This document shows positions 1 to 9,258 of a stretch of DNA of 64,000 bases, piece after piece. The position numbers were made by a program, and so were the translations under genes. The notes under the pieces are model-generated. The model saw only the letters and a program-made list of their open reading frames with translations, did not search any database and had not been told where the DNA came from. This DNA comes from Methylobacterium sp. J-048. Lineage in GTDB: Bacteria > Pseudomonadota > Alphaproteobacteria > Rhizobiales > Beijerinckiaceae. The DNA is taken from positions 1 to 64,000 of the forward strand of contig NZ_JAKSYL010000178.1 in the NCBI RefSeq assembly GCF_022829515.1. The letters run 5' to 3'. Numbering within the stretch: the stretch's first letter is position 1; the number at the start of each line of letters is the position of its first letter.

Positions 1-82
1 AGCCTCACAAGCGATCCCGCAGCGCTTCACAGCGCGACGAAATCGGTGAGCTGTGAAGCGCTGCGGGATCGATTGTGAGGCT
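1..82. repeat. Long near-perfect inverted repeat (hairpin) at the window edge
   Basis: Two 32-base arms (1-32 and 51-82) are reverse complements with a single mismatch and enclose an 18-base spacer. As RNA this would be a very stable stem-loop. No T-run follows the stem on the plus strand, so it is not a typical intrinsic terminator. The left flank is outside the window, so it could be the end of a larger element. No second copy was noticed in the window. Confidence 0.8.
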
Positions 83-729
83 CCGTCTGAGAACTACGTG
101 ATCGGCCAGATCAATCTCACTTGTCGAAGCTTAAAGCTCCGACCGCAAGGACAAACGCCGTCCGCGTCTCCCTTCCTCAAATCCAACAATGTCAAAGACC
201 CGAACGACCCGGATGACCGAACCGCTCACAGACGAGACAACGACCCGGGCCCAAGACCCCGATCACCAGCTTGTCCGACTGGGAGAACCGTGATACCGGC
301 CAGACCATCCGGTCGGCCGCCTCAGCGGTGGAGGGCGTCTAGAGCCCGCCGATCCCCCTGTCAACCCCGTCGCCGAACCACCGAAGCGGACCCGACCCCG
401 AAGCAGCATCGAACAAAAACAGCCAACCGCCCGGCAAACCCGCCGGCCAATCGCCGATCCTGTCAGAAGATGCGTCAGCGCCCGGGCCACTTCCGCGGCC
501 GGCGCCGATGAACAGGGGTATAATCAGACCCCACACGGCCGTCAACACCGGTCTGAACATTTTCGAGGGCCGGCCCGGCGCGACCCCCCTCTCCTCTCGG
601 TCGGGCAGCGCGAAATACACTCCGTGCATGAGACCAGCGGGGAGGTCTGACGCCTCAATCTCGACATGCTGGCCGCTGAGATGGACATACCATGCGTGAA
701 CGGCGCGCGTGTCCGGCCGCCCACCCTGT
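83..729. other. Non-coding stretch, no gene recognised
   Basis: Open frames here have Arg/Pro-rich, low-complexity translations typical of chance frames in GC-rich DNA and carry no recognisable motif. A TATAAT hexamer lies at 519-524, but no convincing -35 partner is visible. It presumably holds the promoter of the M23 peptidase gene that follows. Confidence 0.5.
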
Positions 730-2811
730 ATGACGAGCGAGAGCGCCCGTGCGCCGTCGCCTTTCCGGGACCTTCGAGTGAAGCGCGAGCGACTCAAGAT
801 CGGCGACGTGGCCGCCCTCGCCCCCGGCGTCGGCCGCGGAGTCCAGGCGCCCCTCGATCTCCTCGGCGCGGACGCGACCCAGATCGACCGGCGGGCGGTC
901 AACCTGCGCTGGCTCTGTGCCAGTACGCTGACCGGCCTGACCGGCGCCGGCCTGATCGCGGCGGCGCTCCACGTCTCCCTGCAGGGGGATGTCTCCTTCG
1001 CAGCGATCCCCGAGAAGGCCACCCTGATGGCCCGGCCGCCATCGAACGAGACCGGCGCCAACATCGCCCGCAAGGGTGACCGGCTGGTCCGCAACCTGAT
1101 GATCGCCTCGGCCAAGCAGAGCTTTCGGGCGCCCGTGACCGTCCGGCTGGGCGATCGCGAGATCATCAAGGCCAAGGCCTTCGTGCGGATCACCACGCCG
1201 CTGTCGATGACCACCGGGATCTATGCCGGCGAGCTGCCCCGGTTCGACCCGATGAAGTTCGTCTCCGACGAGCCGCTCGAGCGGGCGCCTGACGCTGCGG
1301 CCGACGCGCCGGGCGCCGAGGTGACCGTGGTGAAGCGCGACCTGGCGGATGCCGCCGTCGACGCCAACGCGCCGGCGCTTACCGACGACGACGTCACCGC
1401 CCAGGTCGAGGAGGAGCGCCGCATCGCTGCCGAGGCCGGGCGCCGCGCCGCCATCCCGATCGCCCCGCAGATCCTGCTATCGCGCACGCTCCAGCAGGGC
1501 GCGGGCGGCGGCGATGCAGAGGGCTCGGCCGCCAAGGACGCGAACCCGTTCAAGGCGATCGAGGTGCTGGTCGTCCCCGAGAACGTCACCAAGGTCTCGA
1601 AGGTCGAGCTGAAGCCGAACGAGGCCCCCCTCGTGGAGGAGCGCGACGTCGCGTTGAAGCGCGGCGAGACCCTCGAAGGCATCCTGAAGGCGACGGGGCT
1701 CGCCGGTGACGAGCAGGTCCGCGGCATCGTCGCGGCGCTCGGCGGCAAGACCCGCACCGCGGCCCTTCCGGAAGGCCAGCAGATGCGGGTGCAGATCGCC
1801 CCCGGTCCCCGTCCCGGCGATCCGCGCCAGGTCACCCGGGTGGTGCTCTACGGCGAGAACGGCATCGAGGGCATCGCGGCGCTCAACGACCGGAGCGCCT
1901 TCGTCTCCGTGGCGCCGCCGACCGAGGAGGCCCCCGCCTCCAAGCCGCAGCCCCAGGCCGATTCCGGCGAGGACGACGAGGAGGATTCGGGCTCCGGTCC
2001 CCGCCTGTACCAGAGCCTCTACGAGACGGCCGCGCGCCACGACCTGCCGCGGGCCACCGTCGAGGACATCGTCCGGGTGTTCAGCTACGACCTCGACTTC
2101 CAGCGCCGGATCGCCAGCGGCGACGGCCTCGACGTGTTCTATACCTACGACGACGAGGCCGGGGCCGACCGTCCGGACCTGCTCTACGCGGCGCTGACGC
2201 TCGGCGGCGAGACCCGCAAGGTCTACCGCTTCCAGTCGCCCGACGACGGCACGATCGACTATCTCGACGAGCAGGGCCGATCCCTGAAAAAGTTCCTGCT
2301 GCGCAAGCCGATTCCGGACGGGATCATGCGCTCCGGCTTCGGCTATCGGATGCACCCGGTGCTGGGCTACGCCAAGCTGCATACCGGCGTCGATTGGGCG
2401 AACCCGATCGGCACCCCGATCGCGGCGGCCGGCAACGGCGTGGTGATCCGGGCCGAGATGACCTCGGGTTACGGCAACCGGGTCGAGATCCAGCACGTCA
2501 ACGGCTACGTGACGACCTACAACCACATGTCGCGGTTCGGCCGCGGCGTGAAGGAGGGCGTCCGGGTCCGACAGGGCCAGATCATCGGTTATCTCGGCTC
2601 CACGGGCCTCTCGACCGGCCCGCACCTCCACTACGAGGTGATCATCAACGGCCACTTCGTAGACCCGATGAAGATCCGCGTGCCGCGTGGCCGCGAACTC
2701 GACGGCCGGATGCTCGCCGAGTTCAAGCGCCAGCGGGAGCAGGTCGACGCGACCATGCTGAAGTCGAAGAGCGCCACCGCTCTGGCGCAGCGGGATGCGG
2801 CCGTGCGCTGA
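730..2811 (+). CDS. M23 family metallopeptidase (LytM-type murein endopeptidase), membrane anchored
   Basis: A predicted 693-residue envelope protein that probably cleaves peptidoglycan cross-links or activates amidases. One membrane segment lies near residues 55-80. A long acidic/Ala-rich periplasmic linker follows, then a LysM/OapA-like region (about 300-400) and a C-terminal LytM domain (about 535-660). The Zn-site motifs are present: His in RMHPVLG (about 542), H551xxxD555 in HTGVDW, and H632-L-H634. The ATG at 730 is preferred; an in-frame GTG at 709 would add seven residues. The linker makes it longer than typical LytM proteins. Family assignment is firm; the exact substrate is not. Confidence 0.92.
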   Translation: MTSESARAPSPFRDLRVKRERLKIGDVAALAPGVGRGVQAPLDLLGADATQIDRRAVNLRWLCASTLTGLTGAGLIAAALHVSLQGDVSFAAIPEKATLMARPPSNETGANIARKGDRLVRNLMIASAKQSFRAPVTVRLGDREIIKAKAFVRITTPLSMTTGIYAGELPRFDPMKFVSDEPLERAPDAAADAPGAEVTVVKRDLADAAVDANAPALTDDDVTAQVEEERRIAAEAGRRAAIPIAPQILLSRTLQQGAGGGDAEGSAAKDANPFKAIEVLVVPENVTKVSKVELKPNEAPLVEERDVALKRGETLEGILKATGLAGDEQVRGIVAALGGKTRTAALPEGQQMRVQIAPGPRPGDPRQVTRVVLYGENGIEGIAALNDRSAFVSVAPPTEEAPASKPQPQADSGEDDEEDSGSGPRLYQSLYETAARHDLPRATVEDIVRVFSYDLDFQRRIASGDGLDVFYTYDDEAGADRPDLLYAALTLGGETRKVYRFQSPDDGTIDYLDEQGRSLKKFLLRKPIPDGIMRSGFGYRMHPVLGYAKLHTGVDWANPIGTPIAAAGNGVVIRAEMTSGYGNRVEIQHVNGYVTTYNHMSRFGRGVKEGVRVRQGQIIGYLGSTGLSTGPHLHYEVIINGHFVDPMKIRVPRGRELDGRMLAEFKRQREQVDATMLKSKSATALAQRDAAVR

Positions 2812-2827
2812 GCGCCGCGATCGAGAC

Positions 2828-3691
2828 TCAAGCGAAACCGAGTCGGGCGCGGATTTCTTCGGGCGTCACCCCCGCCTGCCTGAGATCGGCGAGGCTCTGC
2901 GAGCCCCTGGACTTGGCGAGCTTGTCGCCGTCGGGGTCTAGGATCAGCGCGTGGTGGTGGTAGCGCGGCGTCGGCAGGCCGAGCAGGCGTTGCAGCAGGA
3001 CGTGGAGATCGGTGGCCGCTTCGAGGTCGCGGCCGCGGACGATGTGGGTGATCCCCTGCTCCGCGTCGTCGCGAACCACGGACAGGTGATAGCTGGTCGG
3101 CACGTCGCGGCGGGCGATCACGGCGTCGCCCCAGCGGGCGGGGTCGGCCGCGACCCGGCGCATGTCGGCGCCGTCGAAGGCGTCGTAGACGAGGGGCTCC
3201 ACCGCGCAGCGCAGGGCGGCTTCCATGTCGAGGCGCCAGGTATGCGGCTCGCCCCGGGCCAAGCCTTCGGACCGGCTCGCCGGATCGAGTCCGCGGCAGG
3301 TGCCGGGATAGAGCGGCGCGCCGTCCGGATCGTGGGTATTTTCGGAGCTGGCGGCGGCCCGCGCCCGGATCTGCCCGCGCGAGCAGAAGCAGGGATAGGC
3401 GAGTCCCCTATTGATCAGGCACTGAAGCGTCGCCCGGTAGGAGTCCAGGTGTCTGGATTGATGCCGCACCGGCTCGGGGTAGGTCAGGCCCAGCCAGGCG
3501 AGGTCGGTGACGATCGCTTCGACCAGTTCCGGCTTCGAGCGGATCGGATCGATATCCTCGATGCGCAGGCGGCAGAGGCCGCCCATCCGCTGCGCCAGTT
3601 CGGCGTTGAGCAGGGCCGAATAGGCGTGGCCGAGATGGACCCGGCCGTTCGGGCTCGGCGCGAAGCGGAGGATCGGTGCGCCCGGCCTCAC
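2828..3691 (-). CDS. gluQ: Glutamyl-Q tRNA(Asp) synthetase
   Basis: A 287-residue paralogue of the glutamyl-tRNA synthetase catalytic core. Family members attach glutamate to the queuosine base of tRNA(Asp) and lack the anticodon-binding domain, which fits the length. The FAPSPNGRVHLGHAYSA segment holds the HIGH-like signature, DIDPIR lies in the glutamate-binding region, and DKLAKSRGS matches the KMSKS loop. Cysteines of the family Zn site occur near CFCSRGQIR and CRGL. The start overlaps the stop of the upstream Cys-rich small gene by four bases, so translation is probably coupled. It converges with the M23 gene across a 16-base gap. Confidence 0.95.
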   Translation of the reverse strand: MRPGAPILRFAPSPNGRVHLGHAYSALLNAELAQRMGGLCRLRIEDIDPIRSKPELVEAIVTDLAWLGLTYPEPVRHQSRHLDSYRATLQCLINRGLAYPCFCSRGQIRARAAASSENTHDPDGAPLYPGTCRGLDPASRSEGLARGEPHTWRLDMEAALRCAVEPLVYDAFDGADMRRVAADPARWGDAVIARRDVPTSYHLSVVRDDAEQGITHIVRGRDLEAATDLHVLLQRLLGLPTPRYHHHALILDPDGDKLAKSRGSQSLADLRQAGVTPEEIRARLGFA

Positions 3692-3969
3692 CCGTCGCGG
3701 TGGCGCAGGCAGCGCGGCTCGGTGGTCTGGCAGGCGATGCCGGGCAGCGAGCAGGCAGGCCCCTCGGCCAGGCGCTGGCAGACGCGGCAGCCGTCAGTCC
3801 ATTCCAGGCAGGCCGGGTCGTCGGACACCGAGCGCGCCGGGGCGGGATGCCGGGCGGGCAGGAGTTCCCCGAGCAGTACGGTCGCGACCACGAGGATCGC
3901 GATGCCCCAGGCAGCGAGGGCGCCGCTCGATGAGCGCGGTGCGGGCGGCGTGGTGGGGGCTGTCGACAT
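3688..3969 (-). CDS. Small Cys-rich membrane-anchored periplasmic protein, function unknown
   Basis: 93 residues. A Pro/Ser-rich N-terminus is followed by one membrane segment (about residues 17-38) and a short tail with six cysteines in the pattern CLEWTDGC..C....C....C....C. I recognise the EWTDGC-type motif as recurring in small alphaproteobacterial proteins but cannot name a function. The spaced cysteines suggest disulfides or metal binding outside the membrane. It overlaps gluQ by four bases, which supports it being a real, co-translated gene. Confidence 0.75.
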   Translation of the reverse strand: MSTAPTTPPAPRSSSGALAAWGIAILVVATVLLGELLPARHPAPARSVSDDPACLEWTDGCRVCQRLAEGPACSLPGIACQTTEPRCLRHRDG

Positions 3970-4022
3970 GGGCTTTCTGTTGGCGCGGGGAGCGGGCGCC
4001 TGTCAACGCGGGACCGACGGGC

Positions 4023-6059
4023 TCAGGCAGCCTGCGCGGTCCGGCGCTCCAGCAGGGCGGGCAGAAGCTTCAAATTCAGGGGCTTGGCCATGAAGCCGTC
4101 GAACCCGGCGGCGCGGGCGGCGATCTCGTCCTCGCGGCCGGCATTGGCGGTGAGCGCGACGAGGTGCAGCCGGGTCCCCTCCCCTGCCGCTTCCGCGGCG
4201 CGGATGCGACGGGCGGTCTCGTGGCCGTCGAGGCGAGGCATGCGCACGTCGATCAGGGCGAGGTCGAACGGCCCGTCCGAGGCCAGCCGCTCCAACGCCG
4301 CGACCCCGTCGACCGCGTGAACGACTTCAGCACCGAGGCGCTCCAGGGCGCGGGTGGCGAGCAGCGCGTTGATCGGGTTGTCCTCGGCAAGCAGGACGCG
4401 CTGTCCGGTCCCGGTCCGCGCCGGGGCCGGAGCCGGGACGGTGCTGGACTCGACCGCGACCGGCGGGGCGAGCAGCCGCTCGAACAGCGAGCGGGCCCGG
4501 ATCGGCTTGATCAGGTAGCCGTCGAAGCCGGCCGCGCCCGGCGCTCCGAAGCCGCGGCGGTCGAAGGGCGAGAGCAGGACGAGGCTGCAGCGCACCCCGC
4601 AGGCCCGGGCGGCGTCGGCGATCTGGCGGACCGCCGCGTCGCCCAGCGCCCGGTCGGCCAGGACCGCGTCGAAGGCCGCGCCCGAAAGGGCGTCGAGGCC
4701 GTCCTCCAGGGTGCCGACGATCACGGTGGCCGCCCCGGCCCGGGACAGGCTGCGGGCGAGGTAGGGGGCTTGATAGGGTGAATCCGCCACGATCAGGCAG
4801 CGCCGGCCTTCGAGCCCCGGCAGCGGAGCGGGGTTGGCGCGCGCGCCCTCGGCCTCCGGCAGCGGCAGGACGACCCGGAAGGTTGAGCCGCGGCCGACGC
4901 GCGATTCCGCCTCGATCCGGCCACCCATGCGGGTGACCAGCCGGCGGGTGATGGCGAGGCCGAGGCCGGTGCCCTCGTGGCTGCGGCTGGCGCTGCCGTC
5001 ACCCTGCTCGAATTCCTCGAACAGGATCGGCAGGCGCTCCTCGGGGATGCCGGGGCCGGTATCGGACACGGAGAGCACGGCCTCCCCGCCCCCGGCCTCG
5101 GCGCGGACGAAGCTGAGGCTGACGCCGACGCCGCCACGCTCGGTGAACTTGATGGCGTTGCCGGCGAGGTTGATCAGGATCTGCCGCACCCGGTCCGCGT
5201 CGCCGACGAGCCCGCACGGAAAACTCTCCGTGACGTCGAGGGCGATCTCGATGCCCTTGTCCTGCGCCCGCGGGGCCAGCAGCTCGACCACGCTCTCGGC
5301 CAAAGCCGGCAGGTCGAACGGCTCGGCGGCGAGGTCGAGGCGCCCGGCCTCGATCCGCGAGAAGTCGAGCACGCCGTCGATCAGCCCGAGCAGGGCCTGG
5401 CCGCTGGTGCGCACGGCCTCGACATAGGTCCGCTGCTCTAGGTCGAGGGCGGTGCCGAGCACCAGCTCGGCCATGCCGAGGATGCCGTTGAGCGGGGTGC
5501 GCATCTCGTGGCTGACGGTGGCGAGGAAGCGCGACTTCGCCACGCTGGCGGCCTCGGCGCGTTCCAGCGCCGCGTCGCGGCTGCGCAAAGCCTCGACCCG
5601 GGCGGTCACGTCGCGGCCGGCACGCAGCCAGTGCATCGCGTCGCCGTGGGCCACCGGCATCTCCACGAAGGCGAACCAGCGCACCTGGCCGTCCACCGAG
5701 CGGATCTGCGCCTCCATGCGGCGCACGCCATCCTCGCCGACCTCGACCTCGCGCCGCTCTAGGATCTCAAGGTCGATCTGCGCGCCGAGCAGGTCGATGG
5801 CCGGGCGCCCGAGCAACCGGGCGTAATCGTCGTTGGCGTAGGTGATCCGCCCGCGGGCGTCGCGCTGCACGATCACCTCGGTGGTGGCCGCCACCAGGGC
5901 GCGGTAGCGGTCCTCGCTCTCGCTGATCCGCCAGATCCGGTCGTGCAGCCGTTCGGCCTCGGCCTCGTCCGGAACGGAGCGCCGAGCCCGCCAGTGGCCG
6001 AGCGCGAGGGCCGCCGCGATCAGCAGCGCCAGCACGAGCGCGATATCCTTGACGACCAT
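4023..6059 (-). CDS. Hybrid sensor histidine kinase with PAS and two receiver domains
   Basis: 678 residues in the order: one N-terminal membrane segment (about 5-22), PAS (about 48-155), HisKA with phospho-acceptor His184 in SHEMRTP, HATPase with N300-type box NLAGNAIKF and G boxes DTGPGIP and GTGLGLAI, then REC1 (about 418-530) and REC2 (about 553-675). REC2 has the acidic pair in LLAEDNP, Asp604 in ALIDVRMP and the Lys in MAKPL. REC1 keeps an Asp (about 469) and KP, but the acidic pair is replaced by VADSP, so it is probably degenerate. The start at 6059 (MVVKD) puts the membrane segment at the N-terminus; the frame stays open far upstream but that part is antisense to the GMC gene. No cognate regulator is adjacent. 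Confidence 0.9.
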   Translation of the reverse strand: MVVKDIALVLALLIAAALALGHWRARRSVPDEAEAERLHDRIWRISESEDRYRALVAATTEVIVQRDARGRITYANDDYARLLGRPAIDLLGAQIDLEILERREVEVGEDGVRRMEAQIRSVDGQVRWFAFVEMPVAHGDAMHWLRAGRDVTARVEALRSRDAALERAEAASVAKSRFLATVSHEMRTPLNGILGMAELVLGTALDLEQRTYVEAVRTSGQALLGLIDGVLDFSRIEAGRLDLAAEPFDLPALAESVVELLAPRAQDKGIEIALDVTESFPCGLVGDADRVRQILINLAGNAIKFTERGGVGVSLSFVRAEAGGGEAVLSVSDTGPGIPEERLPILFEEFEQGDGSASRSHEGTGLGLAITRRLVTRMGGRIEAESRVGRGSTFRVVLPLPEAEGARANPAPLPGLEGRRCLIVADSPYQAPYLARSLSRAGAATVIVGTLEDGLDALSGAAFDAVLADRALGDAAVRQIADAARACGVRCSLVLLSPFDRRGFGAPGAAGFDGYLIKPIRARSLFERLLAPPVAVESSTVPAPAPARTGTGQRVLLAEDNPINALLATRALERLGAEVVHAVDGVAALERLASDGPFDLALIDVRMPRLDGHETARRIRAAEAAGEGTRLHLVALTANAGREDEIAARAAGFDGFMAKPLNLKLLPALLERRTAQAA

Positions 6060-6305
6060 GGCTGCCTCCCCGGCTGCAGACCGGCTCGGCGCAGGATCGC
6101 AGGCGAAGCTGAAGGCGGCGTTGGGAAAAGCGCTTAACCGGCGGTTGCGGAACTGGCCGCACCTCGGACCGGGCGCATCGGCGGTTTCGAGAAAGCCGAC
6201 GACCACCTTCCGAAATGAGGCTCTCGACACTTCGCCGCAGACAGATCCGAAGTCCGGCTCGCGAGTTGCCTGCCAGGACAATCGGTCCGGACGGAGACAG
6301 TGACG

Positions 6306-7949
6306 ATGCCGGGTGAACATTACGACGTGATCATCGTCGGATCCGGCCCCGGCGGCGGGACGATGGCATGGCGTCTGGCCCAGACGGGCAAGCGCATCCT
6401 CCTGATCGAGCGCGGCGACTACCTGCTGCGCGAGCCGCGCAACTGGGACAGCCAGGCGGTGATCGTCGACGGCTATTACCAGACCAAGGAGACCTGGTAC
6501 TCCTCCACCGGCAGCAGCTTCCAGCCGGGCCTGCACTACTATGTCGGCGGCAATTCGAAATTCTACGGGTCGATCCTGTTCCGCCTTCGCGAGAAGGACT
6601 TTTCGGACATCCGGCACGAGGACGGCATCGCCCCGGCCTGGCCCGTGGGCTACGACGAGTTCGAGCCGCATTACCAAGCCGCCGAGGAGCTGTTCCACGT
6701 CCACGGCCAGCGCGGCGAGGACCCGACCGAGCCCTGGTCGCGCAAGCCCTACGCCCACCCGCCGGTCTCGCACGAGCCGCGGATCCAGCAGCTGTTCGAC
6801 AACCTGAAGAGCGCCGGCCACCACCCGTTCCACCTGCCGGTGGGCGTGCGGCTGGTGGAGAAGGACGGGCGCGCCGTCTCCACCTCCCCCTGCATCAAGT
6901 GCGAATCCTTCGACGGTTTCCCCTGCCCGACCAACGGCAAGTCCGACGCGCAGACGATGGTGGTCGATCCCGCTTTGCGCGACTGCCCGAACCTGACGCT
7001 TCTCACCCGCACCTATGTCGAGCGGCTGGTCAGCGACCCAAGCGGACGCAGCGTCACCGGCGTCGTCGGCACGCGCGACGACGCACCGTTCGAGGCCTCG
7101 GCCGACCTCGTGGTGGTGGCCTGCGGGGCGCTGTCCTCGGCGCTGTTGCTGCTGCGTTCCGCGAGCGACCAGCATCCGGACGGCCTCGCCAACGGCTCCG
7201 GCCAGGTCGGGCGCAACTACATGCGCCACAACAACTCGACGGTCCTCGCCATCTCCAAGGTGCCGAACCCGACCCGCTTCCAGAAGACCCTCGGGCTCAA
7301 CGATTTCTACTTCGGCGACCCGGACCGGAAGGACGCGTGGGACTTCCCGCTCGGCCACATCCAGATGGTCGGCAAGTCCGACGGCGCCCAGATCCACGGC
7401 GAGGGGCTGCCGGGCTTCCTGCAATGGTTCCCCAACAAGCCGTTCGACTGGATCGCCAAGCATTCGGTCGATTTCTGGCTGACTTCGGAGGATATCCCGC
7501 TGGCCCAGAACCGGGTGTATTATAAAGACGGCAAGGTCCATCTGGACCTCACCGAGACCAATGCCGAGGCGCACAAGCGGCTGCGGCGCAAGCTGCAGGA
7601 GATCTGCGGCTTTACCGACATGCACCCGCACCTGTTCGACCGCTCGCTCTATCTCGGCAAGAACGTCCCGATCGGCGGCACCGCCCACCAGGCCGGCACC
7701 CTCCGGTTCGGGGACGATCCCAAGACCTCCGTGCTCGACCGGCACTGCAAGGCGCACCAGCTCGACAACCTCTACGTCACCGATGCGAGCTTCTTCCCGT
7801 CGATCGGCGCCGTGAACCCGACCCTGACGATCATCGCCAACGCCCTGCGGGTGGCCGAGCACTTGGTCGACCGGATGGGCGCCAAGAACGAGATCGCGCC
7901 GCCACGCCTGTTCGACCACACCGAGCCGCGGGAGCCGGTGCCGGCGTGA
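6306..7949 (+). CDS. GMC family FAD-dependent oxidoreductase
   Basis: A 547-residue flavoprotein, probably oxidising an alcohol or sugar. The N-terminal Rossmann FAD motif is VIIVGSGPGGGTMAWRLA. The C-terminal GMC signature holds the catalytic His in GGTAHQAGTLRFG and the Asn in GAVNPTLTIIANALR. A cysteine cluster, SPCIKCESFDGFPCP, is seen in choline-dehydrogenase-like GMC subgroups with unassigned substrates. An ATG at 6306 has a GGAG box nine bases upstream and is preferred over the GTG at 6300. It is divergent from the hybrid kinase. No cytochrome or gamma subunit of membrane GMC dehydrogenases lies next to it. The substrate is unknown. Confidence 0.9.
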   Translation: MPGEHYDVIIVGSGPGGGTMAWRLAQTGKRILLIERGDYLLREPRNWDSQAVIVDGYYQTKETWYSSTGSSFQPGLHYYVGGNSKFYGSILFRLREKDFSDIRHEDGIAPAWPVGYDEFEPHYQAAEELFHVHGQRGEDPTEPWSRKPYAHPPVSHEPRIQQLFDNLKSAGHHPFHLPVGVRLVEKDGRAVSTSPCIKCESFDGFPCPTNGKSDAQTMVVDPALRDCPNLTLLTRTYVERLVSDPSGRSVTGVVGTRDDAPFEASADLVVVACGALSSALLLLRSASDQHPDGLANGSGQVGRNYMRHNNSTVLAISKVPNPTRFQKTLGLNDFYFGDPDRKDAWDFPLGHIQMVGKSDGAQIHGEGLPGFLQWFPNKPFDWIAKHSVDFWLTSEDIPLAQNRVYYKDGKVHLDLTETNAEAHKRLRRKLQEICGFTDMHPHLFDRSLYLGKNVPIGGTAHQAGTLRFGDDPKTSVLDRHCKAHQLDNLYVTDASFFPSIGAVNPTLTIIANALRVAEHLVDRMGAKNEIAPPRLFDHTEPREPVPA

Positions 7950-8001
7950 GCGCGAAGCTCTGCTATACAGGGGGATCGACCTCGAACCGATCGCCCCGCC
8001 C

Positions 8002-8940
8002 TTGGCCATTGATCACATCGATCTCAGCCGGATCGACCTGAATCTCCTGGTCGCCCTGGACGCGCTGCTCGACGAGCGCAGCGTCACCCGGGCGGCGGCC
8101 CGGATCGGCGTCGGCCAATCGGCGATGAGTTCGAGCCTCGCCCGGCTGCGCCGCTTGTTCGACGACGAATTGCTCACCCGGGCTCCCGACGGGATGCGGC
8201 CGACGCCGCGGGCCCTGAAGCTCGCCGAGCCCCTGCGGGCGACGCTGCGGCAGGTCCAGGCCCTGGTCCACCGGGAGGAGCGGTTCGATCCGGCCACGGT
8301 GGAGCGCAGCTTCACCGTGAGCCTGCCGGACAGCGTCGAGGTTCTGCTCGGGCCTCGATTGCTCGCGCAGCTGCGCCGGGAGGCCCCCGGAATCAGGCTG
8401 CTGCTGCGCTCGGTCGATCGCACCCACATCCTCGACGAATTGGACGCCGACCAAGTCGATCTCGCCATCGGGTTCTTTTCGGAGGGTCAGGTCCACCACA
8501 AGCAGCGGCTGCTCTATCGGGACAGCTACGTGGTCCTGTTCAACGCCGACCTGATCGGGATCCAGCCGCCGATCGGCCTCGACGATTACCTGCGCTTCCC
8601 GCACGTGCTGACCTCCCTGCGGGAGACCGCCCACGGGGTGGTGGACGACGCGCTGGCGCTGATCGGGCGCTCGCGCATCCTCGCGGTGACGACGCCGCGC
8701 TTCCTCGTAGTGCCGTTCCTGGTCCGCGCCGCGCCGGTGATCGCCACCATGCATGCCCGGCTCGCAACCGCCTTCGCCAGCGCGCTCTCGCTTGCGGTCA
8801 GCCCGGTGCCGGTAGCTCTGGACGACGTGGCGGTGTCGATGCTGTGGCACGCCTCCTACGACCGCGACCCCGCCCATCGCTGGCTGCGCGAGCTTTTGGT
8901 GAAGCTCGCTCACGAAGCGCGTGAATTCGGGATGCTGTGA
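8002..8940 (+). CDS. LysR family transcriptional regulator (NodD-like)
   Basis: 312 residues with an N-terminal winged HTH (DLNLLVALDALLDERSVTRAAARIGVGQSAMSSSLARLR) followed by a periplasmic-binding-like effector domain. The DLNLL start and the RLRRLFDDELLTR segment are typical of the NodD/NahR branch, which senses aromatic or related ligands. It begins with TTG; no closer ATG or GTG precedes the HTH. It lies 52 bases after the GMC oxidoreductase gene on the same strand and could be co-transcribed with it or control it. Confidence 0.88.
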   Translation: MAIDHIDLSRIDLNLLVALDALLDERSVTRAAARIGVGQSAMSSSLARLRRLFDDELLTRAPDGMRPTPRALKLAEPLRATLRQVQALVHREERFDPATVERSFTVSLPDSVEVLLGPRLLAQLRREAPGIRLLLRSVDRTHILDELDADQVDLAIGFFSEGQVHHKQRLLYRDSYVVLFNADLIGIQPPIGLDDYLRFPHVLTSLRETAHGVVDDALALIGRSRILAVTTPRFLVVPFLVRAAPVIATMHARLATAFASALSLAVSPVPVALDDVAVSMLWHASYDRDPAHRWLRELLVKLAHEAREFGML

Positions 8941-8972
8941 CGGCTGCTTTGATGCGCCTCACCAACCCACCC

Positions 8973-9084
8973 CCTCATCCTGAGGTGGCGCAGCGGAGCG
9001 GAGCCCTCGAAGGAGCCCTCCAGGGATCGCGCGGCTGGCTGGAGGCCTCCTTCGAGGCTGCTGCGCAGCACCTCAGGATAACGG
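8973..9084. repeat. Palindromic intergenic repeat A, copy 1
   Basis: The outer arms CCTCATCCTGAGGTG (8973-8987) and CACCTCAGGATAACGG (about 9069-9084) and the inner arms around 9004-9023 and 9039-9057 (CCCTCGAAGGAG / CTCCTTCGAGG type) form a nested palindrome of about 112 bases. Related copies lie at 16092-16214, 24952-25071 and, truncated, at 13902-13970. All are between genes. Confidence 0.9.
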
Positions 9085-9137
9085 GATGGGTTGGGATGGG
9101 CCGTCAGCGGGATGCGATCCGATCCCCTGTTTCACAC

Positions 9138-9230
9138 CGTCATTGCGAGCGCAGCGAAGCAACCCAGTGATGCGCCACGGTTCGGGGATCGCGCGCCGCC
9201 CTAGGTTGCTTCGCTGCGCTCGCAATGACG
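9138..9230. repeat. Palindromic intergenic repeat B, copy 1
   Basis: Perfect 27-base inverted arms (9138-9164 and 9204-9230), beginning CGTCATTGCGAGCGCAGCG, surround a 39-base spacer. The TCATTGCGAGCG...GAAGCAA motif is a widespread intergenic repeat in alphaproteobacteria. A degenerate half copy lies at 57567-57615. Together with repeat A copy 1 it fills the gap between the convergent LysR and DUF2252 genes. Confidence 0.9.
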
Positions 9231-9258
9231 GAGCAGGCGGCGTGACCGTCACCGGATC

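Noticed and set aside
53..511. 152-codon plus-strand frame near the left edge
   Set aside because: Arg/Pro-rich, no domain, and starts inside the long hairpin.
519..524. TATAAT as a promoter for the M23 gene
   Set aside because: No -35 partner at the right distance, so not listed as a promoter.
6060..8009. N-terminal continuation of the hybrid kinase frame
   Set aside because: The open frame extends upstream but is antisense to the GMC oxidoreductase; the kinase starts at 6059 with its membrane helix.
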